From Hirsutella rhossiliensis (taxonomy: Eukaryota > Ascomycota > Sordariomycetes > Hypocreales > Ophiocordycipitaceae): a stretch of DNA of 64,000 nucleotides. Both the position numbers and the translations under genes were made by a program. The notes under the pieces were generated by a model. The model did no database searches, had not been told where the DNA came from, and saw nothing but the letters and a program-made list of their open reading frames with translations. The first letter of the stretch is position 1, and each line of letters begins with the position of its first letter. Shown in pieces: positions 11,404 to 24,500 of this stretch. The stretch is taken from the NCBI RefSeq assembly GCF_020360975.1, contig NW_025408671.1, forward strand, positions 5,580,001 through 5,644,000. Reading direction: 5' to 3'.

Positions 11404-12852
11404 TCAGTTCTGGCGGCAGAGCCAGTCCATCTGTGCCTGCAGCCGCTGCACCTCCTCCTCGAGCTGGCGGTTGCGCCGCTCCAGGAAGAGCTCGTGCCGC
11501 GGTCTCGACGGCGACGGCGAAGCGAGTCCCGGGTCGGGCGTCAGTGGCGGCATGCAGCTCGGCGTGTTGGGCAGCGAAGACGGTTCCGTCGAGGAGCTGC
11601 AAGCCGCGGTCGAGGCGCTTCCTGGTTGTTGCTGCCGCGCTTCGTCGTAATCGCCCATCTCGTCGTCTGCGTCTTCTCCAATGTCCCCCTCGTCGGCCGG
11701 CTGGACAGTCACAAACAGACGACGGTTGACCCTCTGTATCCGGGGGGAGCTGCGCGTCGGCTGCCTGCACGCCGCCCGGAGATGCTGCACCGACTTGATA
11801 TGCCGTTGGTATATGGTTTCAGTCGTGAAGCGACGGCCGAACTGGAGGCAGCCGTGGACGGTACAGTGACGCGCCTCGGGCTGCAGCCAGAAATCGTCGT
11901 CGTCGTCCTTCTTGGGGACGGAAGCCTCGACAGGAAAGAGGTGGCTCCATGTCTGAATATGGTAGTAGTATGAGTGGCTCGTGGCCAGACACTTGCCGAA
12001 CTGAGGGCATCCTCGGACGTCACAGAGAAACGTGCGACGAGCTTCCCGCTTCTGTTCCAACTCTTCCACCGAGAGATGCTTCCTCCTCAGAGCCTCCTCT
12101 TCCTGGATGGCGGCAACGTGGCAGTGGCTCTTGACGTGGACCTCGTACATGCGCTCGGTCCACTGCTGCAGATATCGGCAGCAGCAAGGCTCGATGCATA
12201 GAAAGTAGTCTTCAGCCGACCCTTCAGACAGCGTCTCATCAGGGTCGGTGACTTTGTCCGGGTATCGGGTACCGTCTCGCTGCCCGAGGCTGCGGTGCGA
12301 GGTGGAAACGATAACATGTTTCCGATATTCCAGGTGACTCTCAAACTCGAACCCCTTCAATTCGCACCCGTTCTTCGCGCAGACCCATTTCTGATGGCCC
12401 GTCGCCTTGACATGACGGGCAAGCGCCGGCTGCGCCGCAAAGTAGGCTTCGCAACCGGCGCAGGCATAGGGTGGTGAGTGCCATTCCTTCAGATGAATGT
12501 GACACTCTTGAGCCGAGCCACACACGACGCCGTCGCATCCGTCGAATGGGCAGGCAAAGGTGCCTGCCTCGCCCTCGTTGGGCGAATCGAGCAACAGAAA
12601 GTCGGGGGGCGGATCGGTGCAGCCACCCGTGACATCCATCTTGTCTGTTTTCGGTGAGACGAAAGCTTGCTTGTCGTTGACCGAGCTCATGTCTCCATAA
12701 CCTAGACTCTCTTGGCCTTGTTCGAAAGTCGTCTGAAGCTGGAGAAGATCAAGAAGGATAGAAAAGCCCACGGTGGAGGAGGAGAGTTCACCGCCGGCTT
12801 GCAACGTTGAGTTCTTTCCCTCGAAAAAGGAGCCAGGGATTCCCTCGCACAC
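11404..12852 (-). CDS. C2H2-type zinc finger protein
   Basis: A single frame of 482 codons; an internal methionine at residue 55 (start near 12690, MSSVND) is an alternative start because the first 54 residues carry no motif. From about residue 100 there are five spaced Cys2-His2-like units: FACPFDGC...HIHLKEWH, YACAGC...HVKATGH, a CCCRYLQQW...HVKSHCH unit, TFLCDVRGC...HIQTWSH and HCTVHGC...HIKSVQH. Several keep the long His-x5-His spacing seen in degenerate fungal fingers. The C-terminus is a short coiled-coil-like helix (LERRNRQLEEEVQRLQAQ). The layout fits a nuclear DNA- or RNA-binding protein; the target is unknown. No intron is needed. Confidence 0.75.
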   Translation of the reverse strand: MCEGIPGSFFEGKNSTLQAGGELSSSTVGFSILLDLLQLQTTFEQGQESLGYGDMSSVNDKQAFVSPKTDKMDVTGGCTDPPPDFLLLDSPNEGEAGTFACPFDGCDGVVCGSAQECHIHLKEWHSPPYACAGCEAYFAAQPALARHVKATGHQKWVCAKNGCELKGFEFESHLEYRKHVIVSTSHRSLGQRDGTRYPDKVTDPDETLSEGSAEDYFLCIEPCCCRYLQQWTERMYEVHVKSHCHVAAIQEEEALRRKHLSVEELEQKREARRTFLCDVRGCPQFGKCLATSHSYYYHIQTWSHLFPVEASVPKKDDDDDFWLQPEARHCTVHGCLQFGRRFTTETIYQRHIKSVQHLRAACRQPTRSSPRIQRVNRRLFVTVQPADEGDIGEDADDEMGDYDEARQQQPGSASTAACSSSTEPSSLPNTPSCMPPLTPDPGLASPSPSRPRHELFLERRNRQLEEEVQRLQAQMDWLCRQN

Positions 12853-14102
12853 CTTGCAAGCACCTCTGTCGGCCTATCTCGGCAGAGATGCGAGACGAAA
12901 TCTGGGAAAGAAACCAATGGCCGAAACGGGGGGCGGGCAGCTGGCAGCCTCGCGAAACAAGGGCAAGGTTGCTTTGTATCGGCCGGCTACTGGGACTTGC
13001 GCGACGGAATTCAAAACCATTCGGTCTGGTCACTCGCCATATGAGAGGCGTTGGCAGAACCTTGAACGCGGTTCACGTCGCGTGGGTGTCGGCGCGGCAA
13101 CGCGGCACGTAATGCCAACATGAAGGCGCCGCGTCCTGAGCCTTTTGACACAAACAGGTTTGAAGCTGCCATTTTAAGCTTCAGCACCGCTTCCGTGTTT
13201 CTCATTCCTTGTGTACGAGTTTCTCCAGGTTGCCCGAGTTGAACTCTTGTCTTTACGTTTCTCCCTTGCTCTTCCTATCGAGGGGTCCCAGCTTTCTTGT
13301 TTGAATACCGCTCAAGTGGAGACCTCAGACAACTGCGAGGTCAAGGCATCAATCCATTTTTTACTTGTCTGGGTTCCAGTCGAGCGTCGTTGCTCTTGTG
13401 GGCAGAGCCTGAGCTCTTCCGACTCCTGTTCCGAGTCGATTCAACTCCCCCTTACTCACAGGCTAGTTGCTCATGTTGTTTCGAGGCCCGAGAGTTTCGC
13501 TCTTCAGTCCAGACCTGGCCTTTAGTCGTTATTCTTTGCCATTCTTTGCTCAAGTTGCCACGGAGAGCCGGAATATCAAATACGGCCCGTTCGCCCTCAC
13601 TCTCCGAGGCACGCTGCGGCCAATGGCATCCGCAAATGTGTCAAGACACGGAAGAAAGAAGACGACACAGCCGGGCCAGCTGAGGGACGGCATAAAGTCC
13701 AGCCGATTCAAGTCAGAGAGACTCGCGAGATCACCGGACGCATGCATCTGCCCCGCCCGACATTGCACGGCAAACGAGCAACGGCCGAGGAATCTAGTGT
13801 ATACCAGTCTATTATAGTACAACACTCCCGTGCTGCGAGCGTGCCTTTTTGTCATGTCCCAGTTACCAGCGAGGCTCATATTCTTTTCAGCGAGCCCAGC
13901 TCTTGCTTCGGGTCACCATCTCGTCCGCGGTCCCAACAGCAAACAAGCACCTTGTGCCCGCCACTCGACAAAAGAACCAGCTTTGCGCCCCGTCACTCCC
14001 TAGCCTTCCCATGTATTCCGTCTTTAAATGTTGATACAAACGAGTCGCAGATCACATGCTTCATCCTTCTTGCTCATGGGCCCTGTTGTGTAATTGGGCG
14101 GC
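12853..14102. other. intergenic between zinc finger gene and INO80
   Basis: About 1.25 kb serving as the promoter of the zinc finger gene and the 3' end of INO80 (both on the minus strand). Only short unrecognisable frames are present. Confidence 0.35.
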
Positions 14103-17100
14103 TCAAAAGTCAACCTTGCCGTCTGCAATGGCGAGGCGCTGCTTCGTCGTCTTGGCCCTCTTGCCGCCCTTGACCTTGCCCTTCTTACCCTTGACATCGC
14201 TCTCAGCCGGTGTCGCAGTGCCAGACGCGCCGCCCTTGCTGCCGTCATCAAAGTTGCCCTCGCCTGTCTCCTCGTTAGCAACTAGTCTTTCCGAATTCGA
14301 ATAGCAAAGCAACTCACCTTCATGATACATGTCATCGAGGCTGGCGGCAGCTTCCGCCTTCTTTCGCTTGCCGCCCTTCTTCTTCTGCTTGTCCAGCTCC
14401 CCAGACTCGAGCATTTCCTTTTCGCGGCGCTCAATCATCTCTGCCTGCTCGTCGTCGGCTAGCCACATGGCGATGTCGCGATTGCGGTTCTCGGGAGCGC
14501 GACGGCCAGAAAAGTCGACGCTGGCGCCTCCACCTTGGATGACCACACGCTGCACCTCCTCCTTCTGTAGTGCTCGCTTGCGGATCCGCTCCTCGATTGT
14601 GCCCTTTGTGATGAGGCGGTACACCGTCACCTGCTTCGTCTGCCCCAGTCTGTGCGCTCGGTCCATGGCCTGCGAGTCAATCGTCGGATTCCAGTCAGAG
14701 TCGTAGAATATGACCGTGTCCGCCGTCGTGAGGTTGATGCCCAGACCACCCGCTCGCGTCGACAAGAGGAAGATGAAGATCTCGGGTCGCGTCTGGAAAT
14801 CGTGAACCGTGTCACGTCTGTCCTCCAGCTTGGTCGAGCCGTCAAGGCGGCAGTACTTGTAGTTGCGGTATGTCAGGTACTCCTCCATCATGTCAATCAT
14901 GCGCGTCATTTGAAAGTACAGCAGCACGCGATGGCCCTCATTCTTGAGCTTGGAGAGCAGCTCGTCGAGCTTGGCCAGCTTGCCGCTGTCGGTGACAAAC
15001 CGCTGCATCGAGGGGACGACAATGTTGGTGAACCGGTTCTTGTCGCTGTCCGGCTTCGGGAGGAGGCTGTTTGGCGGCCACAGCGCCAGTGGCACCTTCT
15101 TCTCCACCAGAGACTTTTCTTCCTCCAGGGTCGGGCCGTATAGCGCCTTGCGAATGTCGACGTTGAACATGATGGTCTCGCGTTCCGTGACCGCACTTAC
15201 GCTGTTGCACGAGACGTCAACGGGGGGAGCCGAGGCGCGCGGTCTTCCAGCCATCTCGAGCCGGCTCATGCCCGAGTCGCGGTAGGCTTGGCGCGCAATG
15301 TTCATCAGGCTGTCGAGAACGCCTTCCTTGGTCACGTCCGCCAGAGGCTTGCGGTCCGCTCGAGCTCGAATCTGAAACAGTGCATGCGCGGGGGTGACGC
15401 TGTTGTCCTCGGCCTCGTCGTACACAATCTTCAAGTGGCCTAGGCGGTTGTGGCGTTGCAGCTCGTGCACGGCTCGCGTGAACAGGCCCTCGTGGGCCGC
15501 CTTGTACACGTCGCCGGGGGCCGAGTCGGCGAAGCGAAGCCAGGAAAAGGCTTGGGAGCCGTCGGCACTTTGACGTACGTTTTCAGGGGCCCAAATGTTC
15601 ATCATGTGGCCCAGAGCCTTGTTCCTCCATCCAGCCTGTTGGTTGTCGCTGCCGGCCTTGTAGAGCCGACCGCCTTGAGCCCAGACAAGCCTGGGCAGCG
15701 CATAGTTGATCAAGCTGCGGGTCGAGTAGCCGACGGGCACGTTGTTGCCCTCGCGTACAAACGACGCAGTCTCGGCGAAGTAGCCGCACGAGAACGGCGA
15801 GCGAACTTCGGCACGTTCGAACAGGTCGGGGTGGTTGCACACCTTTCGGAACTGCATGACCAGGTTCATGAGGGTCCCCGAGTCCTGGTCGTCGCCCATG
15901 GTGGCCTTTTCGACAAGATCCATGATGTTGATCTGGTTCCTCAGGTTACTATAAAAGGCCCGCTGTCGATAAGTGAGGTCGCAGAAAACGTCCAGCTCAA
16001 TCTTGTCGCCAAGCTCCTTTTGCACATGCTTCTTGACGCGGCGAAGCATAAAGGGCTTCAGGATCATGTGGAGGCGCTTGAGCTGGTCCTCGTTGAGTTT
16101 CGTGTTGCTCTGGGCGTGCGACTCAATGTCCTTGGAGAACCACTCGCTAAACTCGTCATGCGAGTCGAAGAGCGAAGGCATAATGAAATGGAGCAGCGCC
16201 CACAGCTCCTGCATGTTGTTCTGGATGGGCGTTCCGGTGAGCAGCAGCCGGTTGCGGCAGTGGAAGCCCAGCAACGACTTCCAACGCGAGCTGGACGAGC
16301 TCTTGATGGCCTGTGCCTCATCGAGGATCATGTACTGCCATCGCATCTTCTGGAAGTAGGCGACATCGGACACGACCAGCTGATACGAGGTCACACACAC
16401 GTGGAAGGCTGCGTCTTTGCGGTAGGTCGAGTGCTTCCTGTCCCAGAACTTTCGCAGCACCTTGCGGTCGCCAGCGCTGCCCCAGTACGGCAGGATCTTG
16501 AACTCGGGCACAAACTTGGCAATTTCTTGCTGCCAGTTGTGCAGCGTCGACGCCGGCGCGACGACCAAGAAGGGGCCCCAGATGTCGTGCTTCTCAGCAA
16601 GGTACGCCATGACAGAGATGGACTGGACCGTCTTGCCGAGACCCATCTCGTCGGCCAGGATGCCGTTGATACCCTGCTCGTACAGGTTGACGAGCCAGTT
16701 GAGGCCCTTGAGCTGGTATTCCTTGAGCTGTGTGTTGATGAGCTTGGGCTGCTCAATCTCCACGTCGCCAAGACCCGTCGGATTCTGAAAGTTCATCTCT
16801 CCCTCTTCGTCCATGTCCAGGCCCTGGTTGTTGAAGTCGCGGGCCTTCTTCTGGGCCTCAGCGATGGCATTCTGGGCATTTGCCATGGCCGCGGCCTTGA
16901 GATTAGTCTCGTCTTCGTCATCAAAATCCAGGTTCTCAAATCTTGTAACCTTGCCGCCAAGAGGCCCGGTAGGTTCCGCGATGTCGAGCTTCTTCCCCGA
17001 GGCCTCGTGGCCGTCCTTAGCGACATCTGGGTGGTCGGTGCTTCGCTCCACTTCGTCCGTCTTGATCTTCTTGCCGATAAAGTGCGAGTATAGCTCTGTC

Positions 17101-19890
17101 TGGGAAATGAGGAAGTTGAGCTTTCTCTTCTGACGGGCCGCCTCGCGGTCGGCTTCCTCTCGACGCGCGTTCTCGATTTCCTGCTTCTCGGCGGCCTTAC
17201 GGAGGTCTCGCTCCTCGCGCTCATTGCGTTTCCAGAAGCTCATCATATCGCGCATGACACGCTTGGCGCGAGCCTGCAGGTCCTTGGTGCCCTTGTTGGT
17301 CCGCAGCTGCCATCGTTTGGCCTCCTTGGACGCCAGAATGGCCGTCTTCTTGAGATTGGAGCCCTTTGTGGCGAAGGAGTCGACGGCGAGCTTGAAAGTT
17401 TTGTTGACATCCTTGCGGGCCATGTCGCGCCAGATTTGCTCGTAGATTTGGTTGTAGCCCTTGGACGTGAACTTTTTCTCCAGCTCAGCAGCCTCGTCCT
17501 TGGCTTCCTGCTCGGCATCTTTCGAGTCATTTTCCAGGTCCGGCCTGTCCTTGTCCTTAGCCCTGGCCTTGTCCTTGCCTCTTCCCTTTTCCTTGACCTT
17601 GTCCTTGTCTTTTTCCTTGTCTTTGTCCAAGTCTTTATCCTTGTCCTTGTCCTTGGACCGGCCCTTGATCTTGATGCGGACTTTGCCCTCTTCCTTGGGC
17701 GGCAGCTCCTTGCCGGCATCTAGTGCGGCTTGGGCGGCCTCGGCCGAGTCCTTCTCCGCCTGCTTCTGTTCCTTGGACTTCTTGGGCCGGGAGCCCTTGG
17801 ACTTGGACTTGGCCTTGGGGGTCTCGGCGTCCGAGGCCAGGAAGCTCGACATTGCTCCTCCGTCGAGGCTGAGCTCAATGTTGCGGGCCGGGCCCTTGAT
17901 GCCCTTTTGCAGGATGAGCTTGGTCTGCTCGGCCTTTTTGTTGGCCCGCTCAGCATCGCGGAGATGCTTCTGACGCTCGGCCTCGTCGATGGCGGCGACG
18001 GCGCGGGCCAGGGCTGCCTCCTTTTGCTCAATGGTGACGGCCATGGACTTTTCGCGCCGCCGCTTGCGTTGCATGTCTTTCTTGCGTTCTTTTTCGGCAA
18101 ACAGTTCCTGTTCGCGAACCTCGTGCAGTGCCTCGTCGTAAAAGACATCGTCGTACCGTCGCTTGCCAAGCTCTGAATGGGACGTCAGCTTCTTGCAGGC
18201 CTTGTCGGCGAAGTCGTCGCGGCGAAGGCGGCTCTGGTCGTTGTCAAGGTCGGCCATGATGCGCCGGCGCTTTGTGGCTCGCTCCTTGTATTGCTCCTCG
18301 TCGAACTCGGTCGGATCCAGCTTCGAGGCGTCATTGTCGATGACAAGCTCCGAGTTTTGAATCTTCTTTTCCATCTCAGTCGACCAGGTCTTGGGCTTCG
18401 GCAGGCCGTTGGCCTGGCGCTTGGACGAGGGGCGAGGCGTAGGCGACTCCTTCTTCACCGATCTGCGTTTGCTCTTGGGTGCTTCGGCATCTCTGATGTC
18501 GGAGGCACGGCCCTTGGTGGACCTCCGGGCCGCCTTTTTCTTGACGACGATTTCCATCTTTTTGGCCGTGATGGGCTCGGGCTCGGTATCAAGCTCTTTG
18601 TCCGCTTCGGCATCAGCGTCGGCTTCAGGCTCGGGCTCGGGTTCCGAGACCTGGGGGACGACAAGCTGCCGAGATGCCGGCTTTGGGGCTGGCTCGGAGC
18701 TAGACAAGATGTTGGAAAAGGACATGGGGTCGGCAGTACGGCTAGGTGTCTGCGGAGAGTCATTGTTAGCATGCAGGGGACGATTGACAACAGCCGTGGA
18801 GGGCGACGTACGCTTGAAGCAGCGGCAGGCTTCGGAGACGAAGCGGCCGAAGGGTCGGGCTTCATGGCGGGCGGCAGGACGGAGCCGTTGGGTGCCGTTA
18901 CCGGGGCTGCCGAGGGGGTGATGCGGCGTGTAGGCGAGCGCATTTGAGGCCGGTGGCTAGGCGGGCTAAGGGAACCGGCAGGCAGCTTTGGGTGCGAGTG
19001 GGACAGCGGGCTGCGCGGCCGACTGTATGAGGAGGCTCTGGGTGATGCGTAGGAGCCGTTGTAGTAGGACGGATGCTGGTCGGGCGGCTGCGAGTGAGAC
19101 GAGTAAGCCGGGGGAGGGAACAGGTCAGGTCAGAGATGGAATGGCTGCAAGGGAGGATGCAGCCATGATGATGATGGACAAGCGATGCGTGGGAAGTGGA
19201 GATTTGAGTCAAAAGGAAAAAAAAGTCGAGCAAGGATAGACAAGCCGGATGATGATGAAGGGCGACGGGAAGAGCAAGGGGGAACGGTCGGTGGGTGGAC
19301 GAGCGAAAAGCCCAGGTGGAGGAGAAAAAAAGAAGTGGACTGGGCCCGGGTGGGCTTACCTTTGGCGTGGAGGCGCGCCAGGAGTCTGAGACCCGACGCT
19401 GGTTTGTGGTATCGGTCGTGGGGTCGTAGTAGCTGCCAGACGCAGGCTTTTGCGAGGACGCCTCGGACGAGGGTGCGAAGTAGGTGCTGCTGTGACGCGG
19501 CGACAGGCCTTGGCCGTGGGTGTGGTGGTGGTTGGCCGACGAGGCCGACGACGAGGCGAGCCCTGGAGGCAGCGCATGGACCGTGGCAGCGTCAGCGTCG
19601 GGGCGGGCAGCCGACGACGATGCCATGTAGGGGCTGTGGTTGTGACTGTGACTGTGCAGCGGCGAGTGGAGCAGCGAGGTGCGATTGGCGTTGTGGTTTG
19701 GCGGCGAGTACTCGTAGGGAGGCTGCGGAGGAGCATGGAAGTCGCGCGTGGGCGAGCGCAGGCCAACGTAGGGCGACTGGCGGTGGTGGTGGTGTGCGTC
19801 GGCCTTGACCACGTCGCGGCGCGGCAGCCTGTCGCGCTCGTCGCCGTCGTCGGGGCCGTGCAGCACCGTGGAGCGGAAGCTGTTGTCCAT
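14103..19890 (-). CDS. INO80: INO80 chromatin remodelling ATPase
   Basis: Four exons on the minus strand: 19890-19360, 19087-18812, 18749-14318 and 14263-14103, about 1799 residues, the usual size. The N-terminus is His/Pro/Ser-rich and disordered ([13 protein letters not shown] at the end of exon 1). Then come Lys/Glu-rich coiled regions and a DBINO domain at roughly residues 700-835 (actin/Arp module contact). The Snf2 ATPase core follows, with Walker [10 protein letters not shown] near residue 969 and a DEAQ box near 1077. After the long insertion typical of INO80 the second lobe carries LDGST near 1572 and DRAHRLGQ. It is the motor of the INO80 complex, which slides nucleosomes and exchanges H2A.Z in the nucleus. 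The last intron (14264-14317) is exactly 54 nt and has no stop, so it is invisible as a frame break; ctaac plus gtgagt/acag mark it. The ATG at 18725 is internal, not the start. Confidence 0.93.
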
Positions 19891-21541
19891 GATGAGGCCT
19901 GGGGAGGCTTCAGCAAGGCGAACCCATGTGCAATGCTTACGCGCGCGCGCCCGGTCGGCCGATTATGGTGCGATGATGGCAAAGGCGATGATGGTGGCGG
20001 CGGATGGATGAGAGAGGGGAATGAGGGTCCAGAGAAGAAAGGGAACCGGGGGCGGGACAGAGCCGATGCAGGTTTTGGGTTAGGGAGGAGGGAAAAGAGA
20101 GTTGACCCTTTTCGGATCCGTGCCAAGGCAAAGGATCCCCTCTGTTTGGCGATGGCGATGTGTCTGTTTGGTGTTTGGGGAGGTGGCCAGAGGCTGGTTG
20201 AAACGTCGACGGCCAAGTGGGTGGTGATGATGGAGATGGGCTAACCGGGGATCGCGCATCGGAAAGCATGGATGGACAAGAGAGCGGGAAAAAAAGGACC
20301 GCGGCCGCCTGCGGTGATGCAGCGGCGAAAGGTGGTGATGATGTCGCAGCAGGGCGTTTTTCACCAGGGGTCCCCACAGACGTCCAACAATACACGAGAA
20401 CGGGCGGGCCAAGAAATCGAGAGCCTCAGTCTTTCTTCCCCCTCGTTCTGTTCACGATGCTCATTCTTTTTGTTTTGTCTTGGAAAGAGCTGTTTTTCGC
20501 CATTCGCATGTGTATTGTCAATCCCGTCTTCTTCACCTTTCCCTCTCCGTCTCTCCACATCTGCATCCACCGTCGACGAGCTGACACTACACGTGGCGCG
20601 TGTACCAGTGTCGGACAGCCTCAAGTATCTGGCGGTACCTCGAGCACCCCAGCGCTCCCCATCAAGACCCTGGACTAGCGGCGGCTACCTCAACATGGGG
20701 CTCCGAGTACCTCCAAACCACGTACCGCTCACGATGCTGACTCCCTCGTCCCAGCCCTCGGCAAACGACCACGCATACCCATTGTCTGTGCGTGTGCGTC
20801 CGACTGTATCTCCGCTGCAGCTACGGAGCAACTGCGGGACACGGCGGCCACGCGTTAAAAGCTGAAAGACACGAGTCCTCCCCGGCGGCAGAGGCTTCTT
20901 CTGATAAGCATCCACGCCCTCTCCAGCTGGCGACGTTGCTTGGACGTGTTGGTTGACGCCGCTCGTGGTTTGAGCCGAAAACGATGCTTTCCCCAGCTGC
21001 AGCCAATCAGCGCCCCCGTCATTGAACCATGGTAAATGTCACTAAGTTACTTGGTTATCCACGCGTACAGCCGAGACGAGACGTCGCAAAACAATCATCC
21101 GTCGGCCAACAGCAGCTTGACGGAGTACGGTAAGTTACGCAACCAGAATCGACAACTCTCCCCGCATCGAGAAGTTCAAGCCGCCCTTCACCTCTCAGGG
21201 TTGGATGACTTCTGGACAGCCGTCATGCACGGGTGTATATGTTGGGGCGTCCTCGTCCAGCCTACCTATTGCGAAGTGCCTGTTCAAAAACAGCACTCTT
21301 ACGGAGTACCTGCTGCAGTGCACGTCTGTCTATGTATACCCGGAGACGTCATTTCCATTCCGAGAGAGCAATGCTGCATCGCAGGCCGGAATGACGGAAC
21401 CTTGTCCCCGGAACGCCTGGCCTCCCCACGTGACCACTGCCATCACCTCTTCCCTGCATCATTCACCCAAAAGCCTCTACCAAATGTCGCCGTCTCAGAC
21501 ACGCCACCTCGTCGTTGCTACAGACTAAAACACCTAACCAC
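19891..21541. other. INO80 promoter/leader and spacer
   Basis: About 1.65 kb. The part next to INO80 (19891-20400) is rich in simple GA/TC-like stretches and probably forms a long 5' leader. Frames up to 197 codons on the plus strand have low-complexity translations. No gene or RNA is supported. Confidence 0.35.
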
Positions 21542-24500
21542 TCACTTCATCCCCTTCAAGTCGCCATCCGACATCCAATGCGAGCCGCCCGCGCAGCGAT
21601 ATCCTCCCTCCTGCCTGATCCACTTGTAGCCGACGGGACAGACTCCAAACGCCTTGAGCCGCGCCTTGGCAGAAGCTTCTCGCTTCCGTCGCTCTTCTTC
21701 CTCCAGCACTTGACGCACGATTCTCTCTCGGTCCGCCCCCCTTGCCGACTTTTGCGCCTTCTTGAGCTTGCCGTACTCTGTCTCCTTGCGCACTGCCTCG
21801 GCTCGGTCAAGCTGGAGCTGGTTCCAGACCTTGTCGCTGACACCGGCATCGCGCACTGCCTGACATGTGTCTTGTCGTGCAGCTTCCACCTTCTCTTGGG
21901 GGGAGCTTCGGTGGTCGAATCCTCGGCTCGACTGCTTTCGACCACGCTCCAAGAAACATTGGCACTCGGCCGTCGCTGAGAACCCCCATCGGGCTCCGTC
22001 ATTGGCGCAGCAACTGGACATGACGCCATCTTCGCGCCCTCTCTCGCCAGCCTGTCGTCCAGCATCTTGTCAAGCTCTGCACCCACCTGCTCTTCCTCCA
22101 GCCTGATTACTTTGGACATCAGGTTGATGCGGCGAAACACAAACTTGGCCAGCTGCTTGACATCTCTCGCGTTGCCCCAGCCTTTGGTCCTAGCGAGAGA
22201 GTGGAATCTGTCAAGCATTTCCGCGTTGAACGCATTGGACGGCGCTTCAAGGCAAGCCATGTCGACGTCTTTTCCTCTTCGTCGCAGCTCCGCCTTCTTC
22301 TGGCCCAGCAGGCTCGCAAGCAGCTTGGCACAGTCTTGAGCCCCAAGTGCATCGAAATCTATCGATTCTGGGAAGCGGCTGGACATTCCAGGATTGACCG
22401 ACAGGAGGTGGTTGATGTAGTCCACATAGCCGGCGAGGATAAGAATCATCTTGCCTTGGTACTTGGGCTTGGTCATCGAGTCCACCAGCTCGTCCATCGC
22501 CTCCTTGGCGAAGCCGCCGCCTCCTGCAAGGCGGTAAGCCTCATCGATGAACAAGATGCGTCCGAGTGCCCGATCGAGCACTTGCTGCACCTTGGGTCCT
22601 GTCTGGCCGACGTACTGGCCAACCAACTCTGTCGCGGAGCACTCAATCACCTTGGCTTCGGCCAGTATGTCCATGTCGAAGTACACCTTTCCCATTTTCC
22701 GCGCCGTCGTCGTCTTTCCAGTTCCCGGTGGCCCTCGGAACAGGAAGTTGAAGGGAATCTCCTCTTTCGGGTCAAAGCCTATGCTCCTGAGCTGCTTGAC
22801 GCGCTTCTGGAGTTCCTCAAGGAACGTAATGATCTTGTCGCGACCGACTTCGCCTTTGAAGAGCATGGCCACGTCGGTTTCAGCCTTGTCGGCACGATTG
22901 TACTTTTCGTCAAAGTCGGTTGCCTCGAGCACGTTCTTTCGTGCCGTGCCCTGTGACGCTCGCTTCTGGAAATTCGCCTTTGCCTTGGACAGCAGGTTTT
23001 CCACTGCACCGCCGTTGCCAAAACTGGGCCGGTTGCGCTCTCGGCCAAGCACCTCGACGGCAGCTCGCTTGCCCTGACCAGTGGTGACGAAGCCGGAAGC
23101 CTTTAGCTTCAGGTCCAAGATGCACCGGAGCTCCTCGTCGTCAAAGTCCTCAAAGGTAAAGGGCGAATCGATGGCGAACCTGCGACTGAGACCGGGGTTG
23201 ACGTGTTGAAACATCTTTTCCATCTGTTCCTGATACCCGAGGAGGATGACGCAGCGATCCTCGCCGGGCACGTTCTGCACCTCGGCGACAATGGTGTCCA
23301 CGACGGCGACTCTGTACGGATCGGTCACGGAGCCTAGTCCACCTCCGCCGCCGTACAGCCCGTATGCTTCGTCAATGACAAGAACCTTTCCGATAGTCGC
23401 CGCTAGGATACCCTTGGTTTGTGCTTCGGATTGGCCAATGGCTGCACCGACAAAGTCTGCCGGCGTCTTGACAACCACCTCGCCGCTGGACAAGAGCCCC
23501 AGGTCGGCCAGGATCTCCCCATATAGCTTGGCCACCGTCGTTTTCCCTGTCCCGGGCGACCCGAGAAACACCCTGTTCAGAGCAAACTGCATCAGCGGCT
23601 CTTCCGCGAGCTCTCGCTGGTAGTTGGTCGTCAATGAGTCCAGCAGAACCTTGACCTCCTGTTTGACCTTGCCTAGTCCTATCATGCCATCCAGCTGTTT
23701 CCATGCTTTGCATTTCTCCAGCGTTGCCGTCGGTTCTGGTCCGATCATGTCTCCCTTGGTGAGCATGAAATCGTCGGGAGAGCGGCCAGCACGCCGCTCG
23801 AGACGCAATCGTCTTGCTTGGCGCTTCTAAATCTTGGCCAGGGCACCCTCAATCGCACGAGCGTTGCCGAATCCTTCTGTGCCCCGTCCGCGGCCGACAC
23901 GGCGGGCGGCGATTCTCGGGAACAACCCGTCAACCCCTCCCTCCGCAGCCATCTTGCCGCTCCATATCCGGTTTATCTTGCGCTGGAGTATCTTAAGCAG
24001 TTGAGCATCATCGTAGTCTTCAAATGCCATTTCGACGGGGAACCGGCCAGGCAGCCCCGGGTTGTGTGCAAAGAAAGATTCCATCTGTTTGCGATATCCG
24101 GCGAGGACAAAGACGACCTTTCCTCGAAGATTCTCCACCTCGGCGAGCAGGTAGTCCATGATGGCACGGCCGCCCGGGCTGTTCCCTGACGAAAGCTGGT
24201 ACGCTTCGTCGATGAATAGCACGCCTCCGCCACCGTCCTTGATCTCCTCGAGCATCGCCTCGGTTGCAGATACTCCGTCGTTGGCCAGCTTGGCTCCTGT
24301 CGTTTCCTTGAAGACCTCGCCAGGGATGGCCCCGACACTTGTAAGGAATTTACCCCATAGGCGGGCCACCGTGGTTTTCCCTGTGTCTGACAGTTTTGCC
24401 TGCTCTCGGACCATTTCTGGTACGATTACATACCCGTGCCGGGGTTGCCCAACAGGGCGCAGCTGAACCTCTCTTCAGTCAGCGACACGCCCTGTCGAAT

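Noticed and set aside
15450..17093. 547-codon plus-strand open frame opposite INO80
   Set aside because: It is antisense to conserved INO80 ATPase motifs; the frame is open because of GC-rich codon bias and has no family pattern.
18725..18725. ATG at 18725 as the INO80 start
   Set aside because: Upstream exons 19890-19360 and 19087-18812 join in frame with clear splice signals and family-like N-terminal sequence.
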